Source: Pseudeuparius sepicola
Taxonomy: Eukaryota > Arthropoda > Insecta > Coleoptera > Anthribidae
Length of the DNA stretch: 64,000 nt
NCBI GenBank assembly: GCA_963920635.1
Contig: OY987299.1
Span: 124,125,373 to 124,189,372, forward strand
Reading direction: 5' to 3'
The position numbers and the translations under genes were made by a program. A model generated the notes under the pieces. The model made no database searches. It was given only the letters and a program-made list of their open reading frames with translations, and was not told where the DNA came from. Of this stretch, positions 23,101 through 35,259 are shown one piece after another. Every line of letters starts with the position of its first letter. Position 1 is the stretch's first letter.

Positions 23101-25830
23101 GGGGTGGAAAGGGGTGAAGACGAGGTTCGCAAATTCTGATTCTTCGTGGATAGTTAGAATAGGTGGCCTTAAACTAATTTCCGTGAAAAGAAAAGTCATG
23201 CAAGTGAAAACGGCGGTTTCCCCGATTTTTTTACGTTTTTCGGTCTTGGGGGTGGAAAGGGGTGAAGACGAGGTTCGCAAATTCTGATTATTTGTGCATA
23301 GTTAGAATAGGTGGCCTTAAACTAATTTCCGTAAAAAGAAAAGTCATGCAAGTGAAAACGGCGGTTTCCCCGATTTTTTTACGTTTTTCGGTCTTGAGGG
23401 TGGAAAGGGGTGAAGACGAGGTTCGCAAATTCTGATTCTTCGTGGATAGTTAGAATAGGTGGCCTTAAACTAATTTCCGTGAAAAGAAAAGTCATGCAAG
23501 TGAAAACGGCGGTTTCCCAGATTTTTTTACGTTTTTCGGTCTTGGGGGTGGAAAGGGGTGAAGACGAGGTTCGCAAATTCTGATTCTTTGTGGATAGTTA
23601 GAATAGGTGGCCTTAAACGAATTTCCGTGAAAAGAAAAGTCATGCAAGTGAAAACGGCGGTTTCCCCGATTTTTTACGTTTTTCGGTCTTGGGGGTGGAA
23701 AGGGGTGAAGACGAGGTTCGCAAATTCTGATTCTTCGTGGATAGTTAGAATAGGTGGCCCTAAACTAATTTCCGTGAAAAGAAAAGTCATGCAAGTGAAA
23801 ACGGCGGTTTCCCCGATTTTTTTACGTTTTTCGGTCTTGGGGGTGGAAAGGGGTGAAGACGAGGTTCGCAAATTCTGATTCTTTGTGGATAGTTAGAATA
23901 GGTGGCCTTAAACTAATTTCCGTGAAAAGAAAAGTCATGCAAGTGAAAACGGCGGTTTCCCCGATTTTTTTACGTTTTTCGGTCTTGGGGGTGGAAAGGG
24001 GTGAAGACGAGGTTCGCAAATTCTGATTCTTCGTGGATAGTTAGAATAGGTGGCCTTAAACTAATTTCCGTGAAAAGAAAAGTCATGCAAGTGAAAACGG
24101 CGGTTTCCCCGATTTTTTTACGTTTTTCGGTCTTGGGGGTGGAAAGGGGTGAAGACGAGGTTCGCAAATTCTGATTATTTGTGGATAGTTAGAATAGGTG
24201 GCCTTAAACTAATTTCCGTAAAAAGAAAAGTCATGCAAGTGAAAACGGCGGTTTCCCCGATTTTTTTACGTTTTTCGGTCTTGAGGGTGGAAAGGGGTGA
24301 AGACGAGGTTCGCAAATTCTGATTCTTCGTGGATAGTTAGAATAGGTGGCCTTAAACTAATTTCCGTGAAAAGAAAAGTCATGCAAGTGAAAACGGCGGT
24401 TTCCCAGATTTTTTTACGTTTTTCGGTCTTGGGGGTGGAAAGGGGTGAAGACGAGGTTCGCAAATTCTGATTATTTGTGGATAGTTAGAATAGGTGGCCT
24501 TAAACTAATTTCCGTGAAAATAAAAGTCATGCAAGTGAAAACGGCCGTTTTCCCGATTTTTTTACGTTTTTCGGTCTTGGGGGTGGAAAGGGGTGAAGAC
24601 GAGGTTCGCAAATTCTGATTCTTCGTAGATAGTTAGAATAGGTGGCCTTAAACTAATTTCCCTGAAAAGAAAAGTCATGCAAGTGAAAACGGCGGTTTTC
24701 CCGATTTTTTAAAGTTTTTCGGTTTTGGGGGTGGAAAGGGGTGAAGACGAGGTTCGCAAATTCTGATTCTTTGTGGATAGTTAGAATAGGTGGCCTTAAA
24801 CTAATTTCCGTGAAAATAAAAGTCATGCAAGTGAAAACGGCCGTTTTCCCGATTTTTTTAGGTTTTTCGGTCTTGGGGGTGGAAAGGGGTGAAGACGAGG
24901 TTCGCAAATTCTGATTCTTTGTGGATAGTTAGAATAGGTGGCCTTAAACTAATTTCCGTGAAAAGAAAAGTCATGCAAGTGAAAACGGCGGTTTTCCCGA
25001 TTTTGTTAAGTTTTTCGGTCTTGGGGGTGGAAAGGGGTGAAGACGAGGTTCGCAAATTCTGATTCTTTGTGGATAGTTAGAATAGGTGGCCTTAAACTAA
25101 TTTCCGTGAAAAGAAAAGTCATGCAAGTGAAAACGGCGGTTTTCCCGATTTTTTAAAGTTTTTCGGTCTTGGGGGTGGAAAGGGGTGAAGACGAGGTTCG
25201 CAAATTCTGATTCTTTGTGGATAGTTAGAATAGGTGGCCTTAAACTAATTTCCGTGAAAATAAAAGTCATGCAAGTGAAAACGGCCGTTTTCCCGATTTT
25301 TTTAGGTTTTTCGGTCTTGGGGGTGGAAAGGGGTGAAGACGAGGTTCGCAAATTCTGATTCTTTGTGGATAGTTAGAATAGGTGGCCTTAAACTAATTTC
25401 CGTGAAAAGAAAAGTCATGCAAGTGAAAACGGCGGTTTTCCCGATTTTTTAAAGTTTTTCGGTCTTGGGGGTGGAAAGGGGTGAAGACGAGGTTCGCAAA
25501 TTCTGATTCTTTGTGGATAGTTAGAATAGGTGGCCTTAAACTAATTTCCGTGAAAAGAAAAGTCATGCAAGTGAAAACGGCGGTTTCCCCGATTTTTTTA
25601 CGTTTTTCGGTCTTGGGGGTGGAAAGGGGTGAAGACGAGGTTCGCAAATTCTGATTCTTCGTGGATAGTTAGAATAGGTGGCCTTAAACTAATTTCCGTG
25701 AAAAGAAAAGTCATGCAAGTGAAAACGGCGGTTTCCCCGATTTTTTTACGTTTTTCGGTCTTGGGGGTGGAAAGGGGTGAAGACGAGGTTCGCAAATTCT
25801 GATTATTTGTGCATAGTTAGAATAGGTGGC
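20175..25830 (-). repeat. Nested 3,402-bp and 887-bp duplications
   Basis: About 20,175-22,430 recurs at 23,577-25,830 with a 3,402-bp offset. Rare marks share the offset: CCGTAAAAAG (near 20,815 and 24,217), GGTTTTGGGGG (near 21,319 and 24,721), GATTTTGTTAAG (near 21,598 and 25,000) and TTTGTGCATAG (near 22,404 and 25,806). Between the copies sits one more six-monomer block, so the order is X-Y-X-X-Y. CCCAGATTTTTTT marks each X end (near 21,003, 22,631, 23,518 and 24,405). Confidence 0.85.
22399..24172 (-). repeat. 887-bp (6-monomer) tandem pair
   Basis: The 887-bp offset equals 6 x 148 minus 1. The missing base is the six-T tract at 22,783-22,788 and 23,670-23,675. GTGCATAG occurs at the start of both units (22,399 and 23,286 count from GATTATTTG), but the third equivalent position near 24,173 has GTGGATAG. 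This fits unequal crossover between X blocks. Confidence 0.85.
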
Positions 25831-25898
25831 CTTAAACTAATTTCCGTGAAAAGAAAAGTCATGCAAGTGAAAACGGCGGTTTCCCCGATTTTTTTACG

Positions 25899-25902
25899 TT
25901 TT
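25899..25902 (-). repeat. Single-copy length variant (ACGTTTTCGG)
   Basis: Four T instead of five between ACG and CGG give a 147-bp unit. I see this only once. It lies just past the end of the 3,402-bp duplication, beside a GAGGTTTGCAAA change near 25,934. Confidence 0.8.
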
Positions 25903-26715
25903 CGGTCTTGAGGGTGGAAAGGGGTGAAGACGAGGTTTGCAAATTCTGATTCTTCGTGGATAGTTAGAATAGGTGGCCTTAAACTAATTTCCGTGAAAAG
26001 AAAAGTCATGCAAGTGAAAACGGCGGTTTTCCCGATTTTTTAAAGTTTTTCGGTCTTGGGGGTGGAAAGGGGTGAAGACGAGGTTCGCAAATTCTGATTC
26101 TTTGTGGATAGTTAGAATAGGTGGCCTTAAACTAATTTCCGTGAAAATAAAAGTCATGCAAGTGAAAACGGCCGTTTTCCCGATTTTTTTAGGTTTTTCG
26201 GTCTTGGGGGTGGAAAGGGGTGAAGACGAGGTTCGCAAATTCTGATTCTTTGTGGATAGTTAGAATAGGTGGCCTTAAACTAATTTCCGTGAAAATAAAA
26301 GTCATGCAAGTGAAAACGGCCGTTTTCCCGATTTTTTTAGGTTTTTCGGTCTTGGGGGTGGAAAGGGGTGAAGACGAGGTTCGCAAATTCTGATTCTTTG
26401 TGGATAGTTAGAATAGGTGGCCTTAAACTAATTTCCGTGAAAAGAAAAGTCATGCAAGTGAAAACGGCGGTTTTCCCGATTTTTTTAAGTTTTTCGGTCT
26501 TGGGGGTGGAAAGGGGTGAAGACGAGGTTCGCAAATTCTGATTCTTTGTGGATAGTTAGAATAGGTGGCCTTAAACGAATTTCCGTGAAAAGAAAAGTCA
26601 TGCAAGTGAAAACGGCGGTTTCCCCGATTTTTTACGTTTTTCGGTCTTGGGGGTGGAAAGGGGTGAAGACGAGGTTCGCAAATTCTGATTCTTCGTGGAT
26701 AGTTAGAATAGGTGG

Positions 26716-26723
26716 CCCCTAAC
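26716..26723 (-). repeat. Clustered substitutions in one monomer (GGCCCCTAAC)
   Basis: GGTGGCCCCTAACTAA replaces GGTGGCCTTAAACTAA with no length change. The related unit at about 20,357 has GGCCCTAAAC, so this looks like further change of that lineage. Confidence 0.75.
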
Positions 26724-28040
26724 TAATTTCCGTGAAAAGAAAAGTCATGCAAGTGAAAACGGCGGTTTCCCCGATTTTTTAAAGTTTTTCGGTCTTGGGG
26801 GTGGAAAGGGGTGAAGACGAGGTTCGCAAATTCTGATTCTTTGTGGATAGTTAGAATAGGTGGCCTTAAACTAATTTCCGTGAAAATAAAAGTCATGCAA
26901 GTGAAAACGGCCGTTTTCCCGATTTTTTTACGTTTTTCGGTCTTGGGGGTGGAAAGGGGTGAAGACGAGGTTCGCAAATTCTGATTCTTCGTGGATAGTT
27001 AGAATAGGTGGCCTTAAACTAATTTCACTGAATAGAAAAGTCATGCAAGTGAAAACGGCGGTTTTCCCGATTTTTTTAAGTTTTTCGGTCTTGGGGGTGG
27101 AAAGGGGTGAAGACGAGGTTCGCAAATTCTGATTCTTTGTGGATAGTTAGAATAGGTGGCCTTAAACTAATTTCCGTGAAAAGAAAAGTCATGCAAGTGA
27201 AAACGGCGGTTTCCCCGATTTTTTTACGTTTTTCGGTCTTGGGGGTGGAAAGGGGTGAAGACGAGGTTCGCAAATTCTGATTCTTTGTGGATAGTTAGAA
27301 TAGGTGGCCTTAAACTAATTTCCGTGAAAATAAAAGTCATGCAAGTGAAAACGGCCGTTTTCCCGATTTTTTTACGTTTTTCGGTCTTGGGGGTGGAAAG
27401 GGGTGAAGACGAGGTTCGCAAATTCTGATTCTTCGTGGATAGTTAGAATAGGTGGCCTTAAACTAATTTCACTGAATAGAAAAGTCATGCAAGTGAAAAC
27501 GGCGGTTTTCCCGATTTTTTTAAGTTTTTCGGTCTTGGGGGTGGAAAGGGGTGAAGACGAGGTTCGCAAATTCTGATTCTTTGTGGATAGTTAGAATAGG
27601 TGGCCTTAAACGAATTTCCGTGAAAAGAAAAGTCATGCAAGTGAAAACGGCGGTTTCCCCGATTTTTTACGTTTTTCGGTCTTGGGGGTGGAAAGGGGTG
27701 AAGACGAGGTTCGCAAATTCTGATTCTTCGTGGATAGTTAGAATAGGTGGCCTTAAACTAATTTCCCTGAAAAGAAAAGTCATGCAAGTGAAAACGGCGG
27801 TTTTCCCGATTTTTTAAAGTTTTTCGGTCTTGGGGGTGGAAAGGGGTGAAGACGAGGTTCGCAAATTCTGATTCTTTGTGGATAGTTAGAACAGGTGGCC
27901 TTAAACTAATTTCCGTGAAAAGAAAAGTCATGCAAGTGAAAACGGCGGTTTTCCCGATTTTTTAAGGTTTTTCGGTCTTGGGGGTGGAAAGGGGTGAAGA
28001 CGAGGTTCGCAAATTCTGATTCTTTGTGGATAGTTAGAAT

Positions 28041-28052
28041 AGGTGGCTTAAA
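28041..28052 (-). repeat. GGTGGCTTAAAC 147-bp variant, three copies
   Basis: One C of GGCCTTAAAC is missing. Copies lie near 28,046, 30,265 and 35,590, at offsets 2,219 and 5,325. They mark the same lineage as the surrounding duplications. Confidence 0.85.
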
Positions 28053-28696
28053 CTAATTTCCGTGAAAAGAAAAGTCATGCAAGTGAAAACGGCGGTTTTC
28101 CCGATTTTTTTAAGTTTTTCGGTCTTGGGGGTGGAAAGGGGTGAAGACGAGGTTCGCAAATTCTGATTCTTTGTGGATAGTTAGAATAGGTGGCCTTAAA
28201 CTAATTTCCGTGAAAATAAAAGTCATGCAAGTGAAAACGGCCGTTTTCCCGATTTTTTTAGGTTTTTCGGTCTTGGGGGTGGAAAGGGGTGAAGACGAGG
28301 TTCGCAAATTCTGATTCTTTGTGGATAGTTAGAATAGGTGGCCTTAAACTAATTTCCGTGAAAAGAAAAGTCATGCAAGTGAAAACGGCGGTTTTCCCGA
28401 TTTTTTTAAGTTTTTCGGTCTTGGGGGTGGAAAGGGGTGAAGACGAGGTTCGCAAATTCTGATTCTTTGTGGATAGTTAGAACAGGTGGCCTTAAACTAA
28501 TTTCCGTGAAAAGAAAAGTCATGCAAGTGAAAACGGCGGTTTTCCCGATTTTTTAAAGTTTTTCGGTCTTGGGGGTGGAAAGGGGTGAAGACGAGGTTCG
28601 CAAATTCTGATTCTTTGTGGATAGTTAGAATAGGTGGCCTTAAACTAATTTCCGTGAAAATAAAAGTCATGCAAGTGAAAACGGCCGTTTTCCCGA

Positions 28697-28704
28697 TTTT
28701 TTTT
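28697..28704 (-). repeat. Eight-T (149-bp) variant
   Basis: GATTTTTTTTAGG has eight T. The duplicate unit 2.2 kb downstream has seven, so the extra T arose after the duplication or was lost from the other copy. Confidence 0.82.
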
Positions 28705-29935
28705 AGGTTTTTCGGTCTTGGGGGTGGAAAGGGGTGAAGACGAGGTTCGCAAATTCTGATTCTTTGTGGATAGTTAGAATAGGTGGCCTTAAACTAATTT
28801 CCGTGAAAAGAAAAGTCATGCAAGTGAAAACGGCGGTTTTCCCGATTTTTTTAAGTTTTTCGGTCTTGGGGGTGGAAAGGGGTGAAGACGAGGTTCGCAA
28901 ATTCTGATTCTTTGTGGATAGTTAGAATAGGTGGCCTTAAACTAATTTCCGTGAAAAGAAAAGTCATGCAAGTGAAAACGGCGGTTTCCCCGATTTTTTT
29001 ACGTTTTTCGGTCTTGGGGGTGGAAAGGGGTGAAGACGAGGTTCGCAAATTCTGATTCTTTGTGGATAGTTAGAATAGGTGGCCTTAAACTAATTTCCGT
29101 GAAAATAAAAGTCATGCAAGTGAAAACGGCCGTTTTCCCGATTTTTTTAGGTTTTTCGGTCTTGGGGGTGGAAAGGGGTGAAGACGAGGTTCGCAAATTC
29201 TGATTCTTCGTGGATAGTTAGAATAGGTGGCCTTAAACTAATTTCACTGAATAGAAAAGTCATGCAAGTGAAAACGGCGGTTTTCCCGATTTTTTTAAGT
29301 TTTTCGGTCTTGGGGGTGGAAAGGGGTGAAGACGAGGTTCGCAAATTCTGATTCTTTGTGGATAGTTAGAATAGGTGGCCTTAAACTAATTTCCGTGAAA
29401 AGAAAAGTCATGCAAGTGAAAACGGCGGTTTCCCCGATTTTTTTACGTTTTTCGGTCTTGGGGGTGGAAAGGGGTGAAGACGAGGTTCGCAAATTCTGAT
29501 TCTTTGTGGATAGTTAGAATAGGTGGCCTTAAACTAATTTCCGTGAAAATAAAAGTCATGCAAGTGAAAACGGCCGTTTTCCCGATTTTTTTACGTTTTT
29601 CGGTCTTGGGGGTGGAAAGGGGTGAAGACGAGGTTCGCAAATTCTGATTCTTCGTGGATAGTTAGAATAGGTGGCCTTAAACTAATTTCACTGAATAGAA
29701 AAGTCATGCAAGTGAAAACGGCGGTTTTCCCGATTTTTTTAAGTTTTTCCGTCTTGGGGGTGGAAAGGGGTGAAGACGAGGTTCGCAAATTCTGATTCTT
29801 TGTGGATAGTTAGAATAGGTGGCCTTAAACGAATTTCCGTGAAAAGAAAAGTCATGCAAGTGAAAACGGCGGTTTCCCCGATTTTTTACGTTTTTCGGTC
29901 TTGGGGGTGGAAAGGGGTGAAGACGAGGTTCGCAA

Positions 29936-32900
29936 ATTCTGATTCTTCGTGGATAGTTAGAATAGGTGGCCTTAAACTAATTTCCCTGAAAAGAAAAGTC
30001 ATGCAAGTGAAAACGGCGGTTTTCCCGATTTTTTAAAGTTTTTCGGTCTTGGGGGTGGAAAGGGGTGAAGACGAGGTTCGCAAATTCTGATTCTTTGTGG
30101 ATAGTTAGAATAGGTGGCCTTAAACTAATTTCCGTGAAAATAAAAGTCATGCAAGTGAAAACGGCCGTTTTCACGATTTTTTAAGGTTTTTCGGTCTTGG
30201 GGGTGGAAAGGGGTGAAGACGAGGTTCGCAAATTCTGATTCTTTGTGGATAGTTAGAATAGGTGGCTTAAACTAATTTCCGTGAAAAGAAAAGTCATGCA
30301 AGTGAAAACGGCGGTTTTCCCGATTTTTTTAAGTTTTTCGGTCTTGGGGGTGGAAAGGGGTGAAGACGAGGTTCGCAAATTCTGATTCTTTGTGGATAGT
30401 TAGAATAGGTGGCCTTAAACTAATTTCCGTGAAAATAAAAGTCATGCAAGTGAAAACGGCCGTTTTCCCGATTTTTTTAGGTTTTTCGGTCTTGGGGGTG
30501 GAAAGGGGTGAAGACGAGGTTCGCAAATTCTGATTCTTTGTGGATAGTTAGAATAGGTGGCCTTAAACTAATTTCCGTGAAAAGAAAAGTCATGCAAGTG
30601 AAAACGGCGGTTTTCCCGATTTTTTTAAGTTTTTCGGTCTTGGGGGTGGAAAGGGGTGAAGACGAGGTTCGCAAATTCTGATTCTTTGTGGATAGTTAGA
30701 ACAGGTGGCCTTAAACTAATTTCCGTGAAAAGAAAAGTCATGCAAGTGAAAACGGCGGTTTTCCCGATTTTTTAAAGTTTTTCGGTCTTGGGGGTGGAAA
30801 GGGGTGAAGACGAGGTTCGCAAATTCTGATTCTTTGTGGATAGTTAGAATAGGTGGCCTTAAACTAATTTCCGTGAAAATAAAAGTCATGCAAGTGAAAA
30901 CGGCCGTTTTCCCGATTTTTTTAGGTTTTTCGGTCTTGGGGGTGGAAAGGGGTGAAGACGAGGTTCGCAAATTCTGATTCTTTGTGGATAGTTAGAATAG
31001 GTGGCCTTAAACTAATTTCCGTGAAAAGAAAAGTCATGCAAGTGAAAACGGCGGTTTTCCCGATTTTTTTAAGTTTTTCGGTCTTGGGGGTGGAAAGGGG
31101 TGAAGACGAGGTTCGCAAATTCTGATTCTTTGTGGATAGTTAGAATAGGTGGCCTTAAACTAATTTCCGTGAAAAGAAAAGTCATGCAAGTGAAAACGGC
31201 GGTTTCCCCGATTTTTTTACGTTTTTCGGTCTTGGGGGTGGAAAGGGGTGAAGACGAGGTTCGCAAATTCTGATTCTTTGTGGATAGTTAGAATAGGTGG
31301 CCTTAAACTAATTTCCGTGAAAATAAAAGTCATGCAAGTGAAAACGGCCGTTTTCCCGATTTTTTTAGGTTTTTCGGTCTTGGGGGTGGAAAGGGGTGAA
31401 GACGAGGTTCGCAAATTCTGATTCTTTGTGGATAGTTAGAATAGGTGGCCTTAAACTAATTTCCGTGAAAAGAAAAGTCATGCAAGTGAAAACGGCTATT
31501 TCCCCGATTTTTTTACGTTTTTCGGTCTTGGGGGTGGAAAGGGGTGAAGACGAGGTTCGCAAATTCTGATTCTTCGTGGATAGTTAGAATAGGTGGCCTT
31601 AAACTAATTTCCGTGAAAAGAAAAGTCATGCAAGTGAAAACGGCGGTTTCCCCGATTTTTTTACGTTTTTCGGTCTTGGGGGTGGAAAGGGGTGAAGACG
31701 AGGTTCGCAAATTCTGATTATTTGTGGATAGTTAGAATAGGTGGCCTTAAACTAATTTCCGTGAAAATAAAAGTCATGCAAGTGAAAACGGCCGTTTTCC
31801 CGATTTTTTTACGTTTTTCGGTCTTGGGGGTGGAAAGGGGTGAAGACGAGGTTCGCAAATTCTGATTCTTCGTGGATAGTTAGAATAGGTGGCCTTAAAC
31901 TAATTTCCCTGAAAAGAAAAGTCATGCAAGTGAAAACGGCGGTTTTCCCGATTTTTTAAAGTTTTTCGGTCTTGGGGGTGGAAAGGGGTGAAGACGAGGT
32001 TCGCAAATTCTGATTCTTTGTGGATAGTTAGAATAGGTGGCCTTAAACTAATTTCCGTGAAAATAAAAGTCATGCAAGTGAAAACGGCGGTTTTCCCGAT
32101 TTTTTTAAGTTTTTCGGTCTTGGGGGTGGAAAGGGGTGAAGACGAGGTTCGCAAATTCTGATTCTTTGTGGATAGTTAGAATAGGTGGCCTTAAACTAAT
32201 TTTCGTGAAAATAAAAGTCATGCAAGTGAAAACGGCCGTTTTCCCGATTTTTTTAGGTTTTCTGTCTTGGGGGTGGAAAGGGGTGAAGACGAGGTTCGCA
32301 AATTCTGATTCTTTGTGGATAGTTAGAATAGGTGGCCTTAAACTAATTTCCGTGAAAATAAAAGTCATGCAAGTGAAAACGGCCGTTTTCCCGATTTTTT
32401 TAGGTTTTTCGGTCTTGGGGGTGGAAAGGGGTGAAGACGAGGTTCGCAAATTCTGATTCTTTGTGGATAGTTAGAATAGGTGGCCTTAAACTAATTTCCG
32501 TGAAAAGAAAAGTCATGCAAGTGAAAACGGCGGTTTTCCCGATTTTTTTAAGTTTTTCGGTCTTGGGGGTGGAAAGGGGTGAAGACGAGGTTCGCAAATT
32601 CTGATTCTTTGTGGATAGATAGAATAGGTGGCCTTAAACTAATTTCCGTGAAAAGAAAAGTCATGCAAGTGAAAACGGCGGTTTCCCCGATTTTTTTACG
32701 TTTTTCGGTCTTGGGGGTGGAAAGGGGTGAAGACGAGGTTCGCAAATTCTGATTCTTTGTGGATAGTTAGAATAGGTGGCCTTAAACTAATTTCCGTGAA
32801 AATAAAAGTCATGTAAGTGAAAACGGCCGTTTTCCCGATTTTTTTACGTTTTTCGGTCTTGGGCGTGGAAAGGGGTGAAGACGAGGTTCGCAAATTCTGA

Positions 32901-33040
32901 TTCTTCGTGGATAGTTAGAATAGGTGGCCTTAAACTAATTTCCGTGAAAAGAAAAGTCATGCAAGTGAAAACGGCGGTTTCCCCGATTTTTTTACGTTTT
33001 TCGGTCTTGGGGGTGGAAAGGGGTGAAGACGAGGTTCGCA
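29936..33040 (-). repeat. Shared block, copy C1
   Basis: Matches 35,260-38,364 with a constant 5,324-bp offset (36 monomers minus 4 bp). Rare shared marks are GGCTATTTCCCCG (near 31,495), TTTTCGTGAAAATAAAAG (near 32,201), AGGTTTTCTGTC (32,255), GATAGATAGAATAGG (near 32,615), CATGTAAGTG (near 32,811) and GGGCGTGG (near 32,862). After about 33,040 it diverges: it has TTCGTGGGTAG, where the other copies have TATTTGTGGATAG. Confidence 0.87.
32255..32267 (-). repeat. AGGTTTTCTGTC marker monomer, first of eleven
   Basis: AGGTTTTCTGTC replaces AGGTTTTTCGGTC, one base shorter with a C-T-G change. Copies begin near 32,255, 33,586, 37,579, 39,502, 45,718, 47,048, 57,259, 57,849, 58,144, 58,588 and 63,617. 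None occurs before 32 kb or in the forward arm, so it dates blocks that share it. Confidence 0.88.
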
Positions 33041-33219
33041 AATTCTGATTCTTCGTGGGTAGTTAGAATAGGTGGCCTTAAACTAATTTCCCTGAAAAGA
33101 AAAGTCATGCAAGTGAAAACGGCGGTTTCCCCGATTTTTTTACGTTTTTCGGTCTTGGGGGTGGAAAGGGGTGAAGACGAGGTTCGCAAATTCTGATTAT
33201 TTGTGGACAGTTAGAATAG

Positions 33220-34240
33220 GTGGCCTTAAACTAATTTCCGTGAAAAGAAAAGTCATGCAAGTGAAAACGGCGGTTTTCCCGATTTTTTAAAGTTTTTCGG
33301 TCTTGGGGGTGGAAAGGGGTGAAGACGAGGTTCGCAAATTCTGATTCTTTGTGGATAGTTAGAATAGGTGGCCTTAAACTAATTTCCGTGAAAAGAAAAG
33401 TCATGCAAGTGAAAACGGCGGTTTTCCCGATTTTTTAAAGTTTTTCGGTCTTGGGGGTGGAAAGGGGTGAAGACGAGGTTCGCAAATTCTGATTCTTTGT
33501 GGATAGTTAGAATAGGTGGCCTTAAACTAATTTCCGTGAAAAGAAAAGTCATGCAAGTGAAAACGGCCGTTTTCCCGATTTTTTTAGGTTTTCTGTCTTG
33601 GGGGTGGAAAGGGGTGAAGACGAGGTTCGCAAATTCTGATTCTTTGTGGATAGTTAGAATAGGTGGCCTTAAACTAATTTCCGTGAAAATAAAAGTCATG
33701 CAAGTGAAAACGGCCGTTTTCCCGATTTTTTTAGGTTTTTCGGTCTTGGGGGTGGAAAGGGGTGAAGACGAGGTTCGCAAATTCTGATTCTTTGTGGATA
33801 GTTAGAATAGGTGGCCTTAAACTAATTTCCGTGAAAAGAAAAGTCATGCAAGTGAAAACGGCGGTTTTCCCGATTTTTTTAAGTTTTTCGGTCTTGGGGG
33901 TGGAAAGGGGTGAAGACGAGGTTCGCAAATTCTGATTCTTTGTGGATAGTTAGAATAGATGGCCTTAAACTAATTTCCGTGAAAAGAAAAGTCATGCAAG
34001 TGAAAACGGCGGTTTCCCCGATTTTTTTACGTTTTTCGGTCTTGGGGGTGGAAAGGGGTGAAGACGAGGTTCGCAAATTCTGATTATTTGTGGATAGTTA
34101 GAATAGGTGGCCTTAAACTAATTTCCCTGAAAAGAAAAGTCATGCAAGTGAAAACGGCGGTTTTCCCGATTTTTTAAAGTTTTTCGGTCTTGGGGGTGGA
34201 AAGGGGTGAAGACGAGGTTCGCAAATTCTGATTCTTTGTG
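33220..34240 (-). repeat. Block matching 39,136-40,156 and 46,682-47,702
   Basis: The offset to 39,136-40,156 is 5,916 bp, again 592 more than the 5,324 offset of the adjoining C block. Shared marks are AGAAAAGTC with ACGGCCG in one unit (33,541), AGGTTTTCTGTC (33,586) and AGAATAGATGGCC (near 33,952, 39,868 and 47,414). The block diverges after about 34,270, where this copy has ACGGCCG. Confidence 0.8.
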
Positions 34241-34501
34241 GATAGTTAGAATAGGTGGCCTTAAACTAATTTCCGTGAAAAGAAAAGTCATGCAAGTGAA
34301 AACGGCCGTTTTCCCGATTTTTTTAGGTTTTTCGGTCTTGGGGGTGGAAAGGGGTGAAGACGAGGTTCGCAAATTCTGATTCTTTGTGGATAGTTAGAAT
34401 AGGTGGCCTTAAACTAATTTCCGTGAAAAGAAAAGTCATGCAAGTGAAAACGGCGGTTTTCCCGATTTTTTTAAGTTTTTCGGTCTTGGGGGTGGAAAGG
34501 G

Positions 34502-35259
34502 GTGAAGACGAGGTTCGCAAATTCTGATTCTTTGTGGATAGTTAGAATAGGTGGCCTTAAACGAATTTCCGTGAAAAGAAAAGTCATGCAAGTGAAAACG
34601 GCGGTTTCCCCGATTTTTTACGTTTTTCGGTCTTGGGGGTGGAAAGGGGTGAAGACGAGGTTCGCAAATTCTGATTCTTCGTGGATAGTTAGAATAGGTG
34701 GCCTTAAACTAATTTCACTGAATAGAAAAGTCATGCAAGTGAAAACGGCGGTTTTCCCGATTTTTTTAAGTTTTTCGGTCTTGGGGGTGGAAAGGGGTGA
34801 AGACGAGGTTCGCAAATTCTGATTCTTTGTGGATAGTTAGAATAGGTGGCCTTAAACTAATTTCCGTGAAAAGAAAAGTCATGCAAGTGAAAACGGCGGT
34901 TTCCCCGATTTTTTTACGTTTTTCGGTCTTGGGGGTGTAAAGGGGTGAAGACGAGGTTCGCAAATTCTGATTCTTTGTGGATAGTTAGAATAGGTGGCCT
35001 TAAACTAATTTCCGTGAAAATAAAAGTCATGCAAGTGAAAACGGCCGTTTTCCCGATTTTTTTACGTTTTTCGGTCTTGGGGGTGGAAAGGGGTGAAGAC
35101 GAGGTTCGCAAATTCTGATTCTTCGTGGATAGTTAGAATAGGTGGCCTTAAACTAATTTCACTGAATAGAAAAGTCATGCAAGTGAAAACGGCGGTTTTC
35201 CCGATTTTTTTAAGTTTTTCGGTCTTGGGGGTGGAAAGGGGTGAAGACGAGGTTCGCAA
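34502..35259 (-). repeat. Partial copy of the 27.0-27.8 / 29.2-29.9 kb marker block
   Basis: Contains AACGAATTTCC followed by a six-T tract (34,614-34,619), then two ACTGAATAGAAAAG units (34,717 and 35,161) one 444-bp step apart, as in the 27-kb and 29-kb copies but in a different order relative to the six-T unit. GGGGGTGTAAAGG near 34,933 is unique to this copy. Confidence 0.65.

Larger units (their letters stand above)
26940..31400 (-). repeat. 2,219-bp tandem duplication
   Basis: About 26,940-29,160 repeats as 29,160-31,400. Shared marks are two ACTGAATAGAAAAG units per copy (27,029 and 27,476; 29,248 and 29,695), a six-T tract (27,663 and 29,882), GGTGGCTTAAAC with one C missing (28,046 and 30,265) and AGAACAGG (28,482 and 30,701). 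After 28,697 the offset is 2,218, because the first copy has eight T at 28,697-28,704 and the second has seven. Confidence 0.87.

Noticed and set aside
32105..32449. 114- and 133-codon minus-strand frames as fused repeat proteins
   Set aside because: They span the AGGTTTTCTGTC or shortened G-run 147-bp units, which keep the frame into the next monomer. Same explanation as above.
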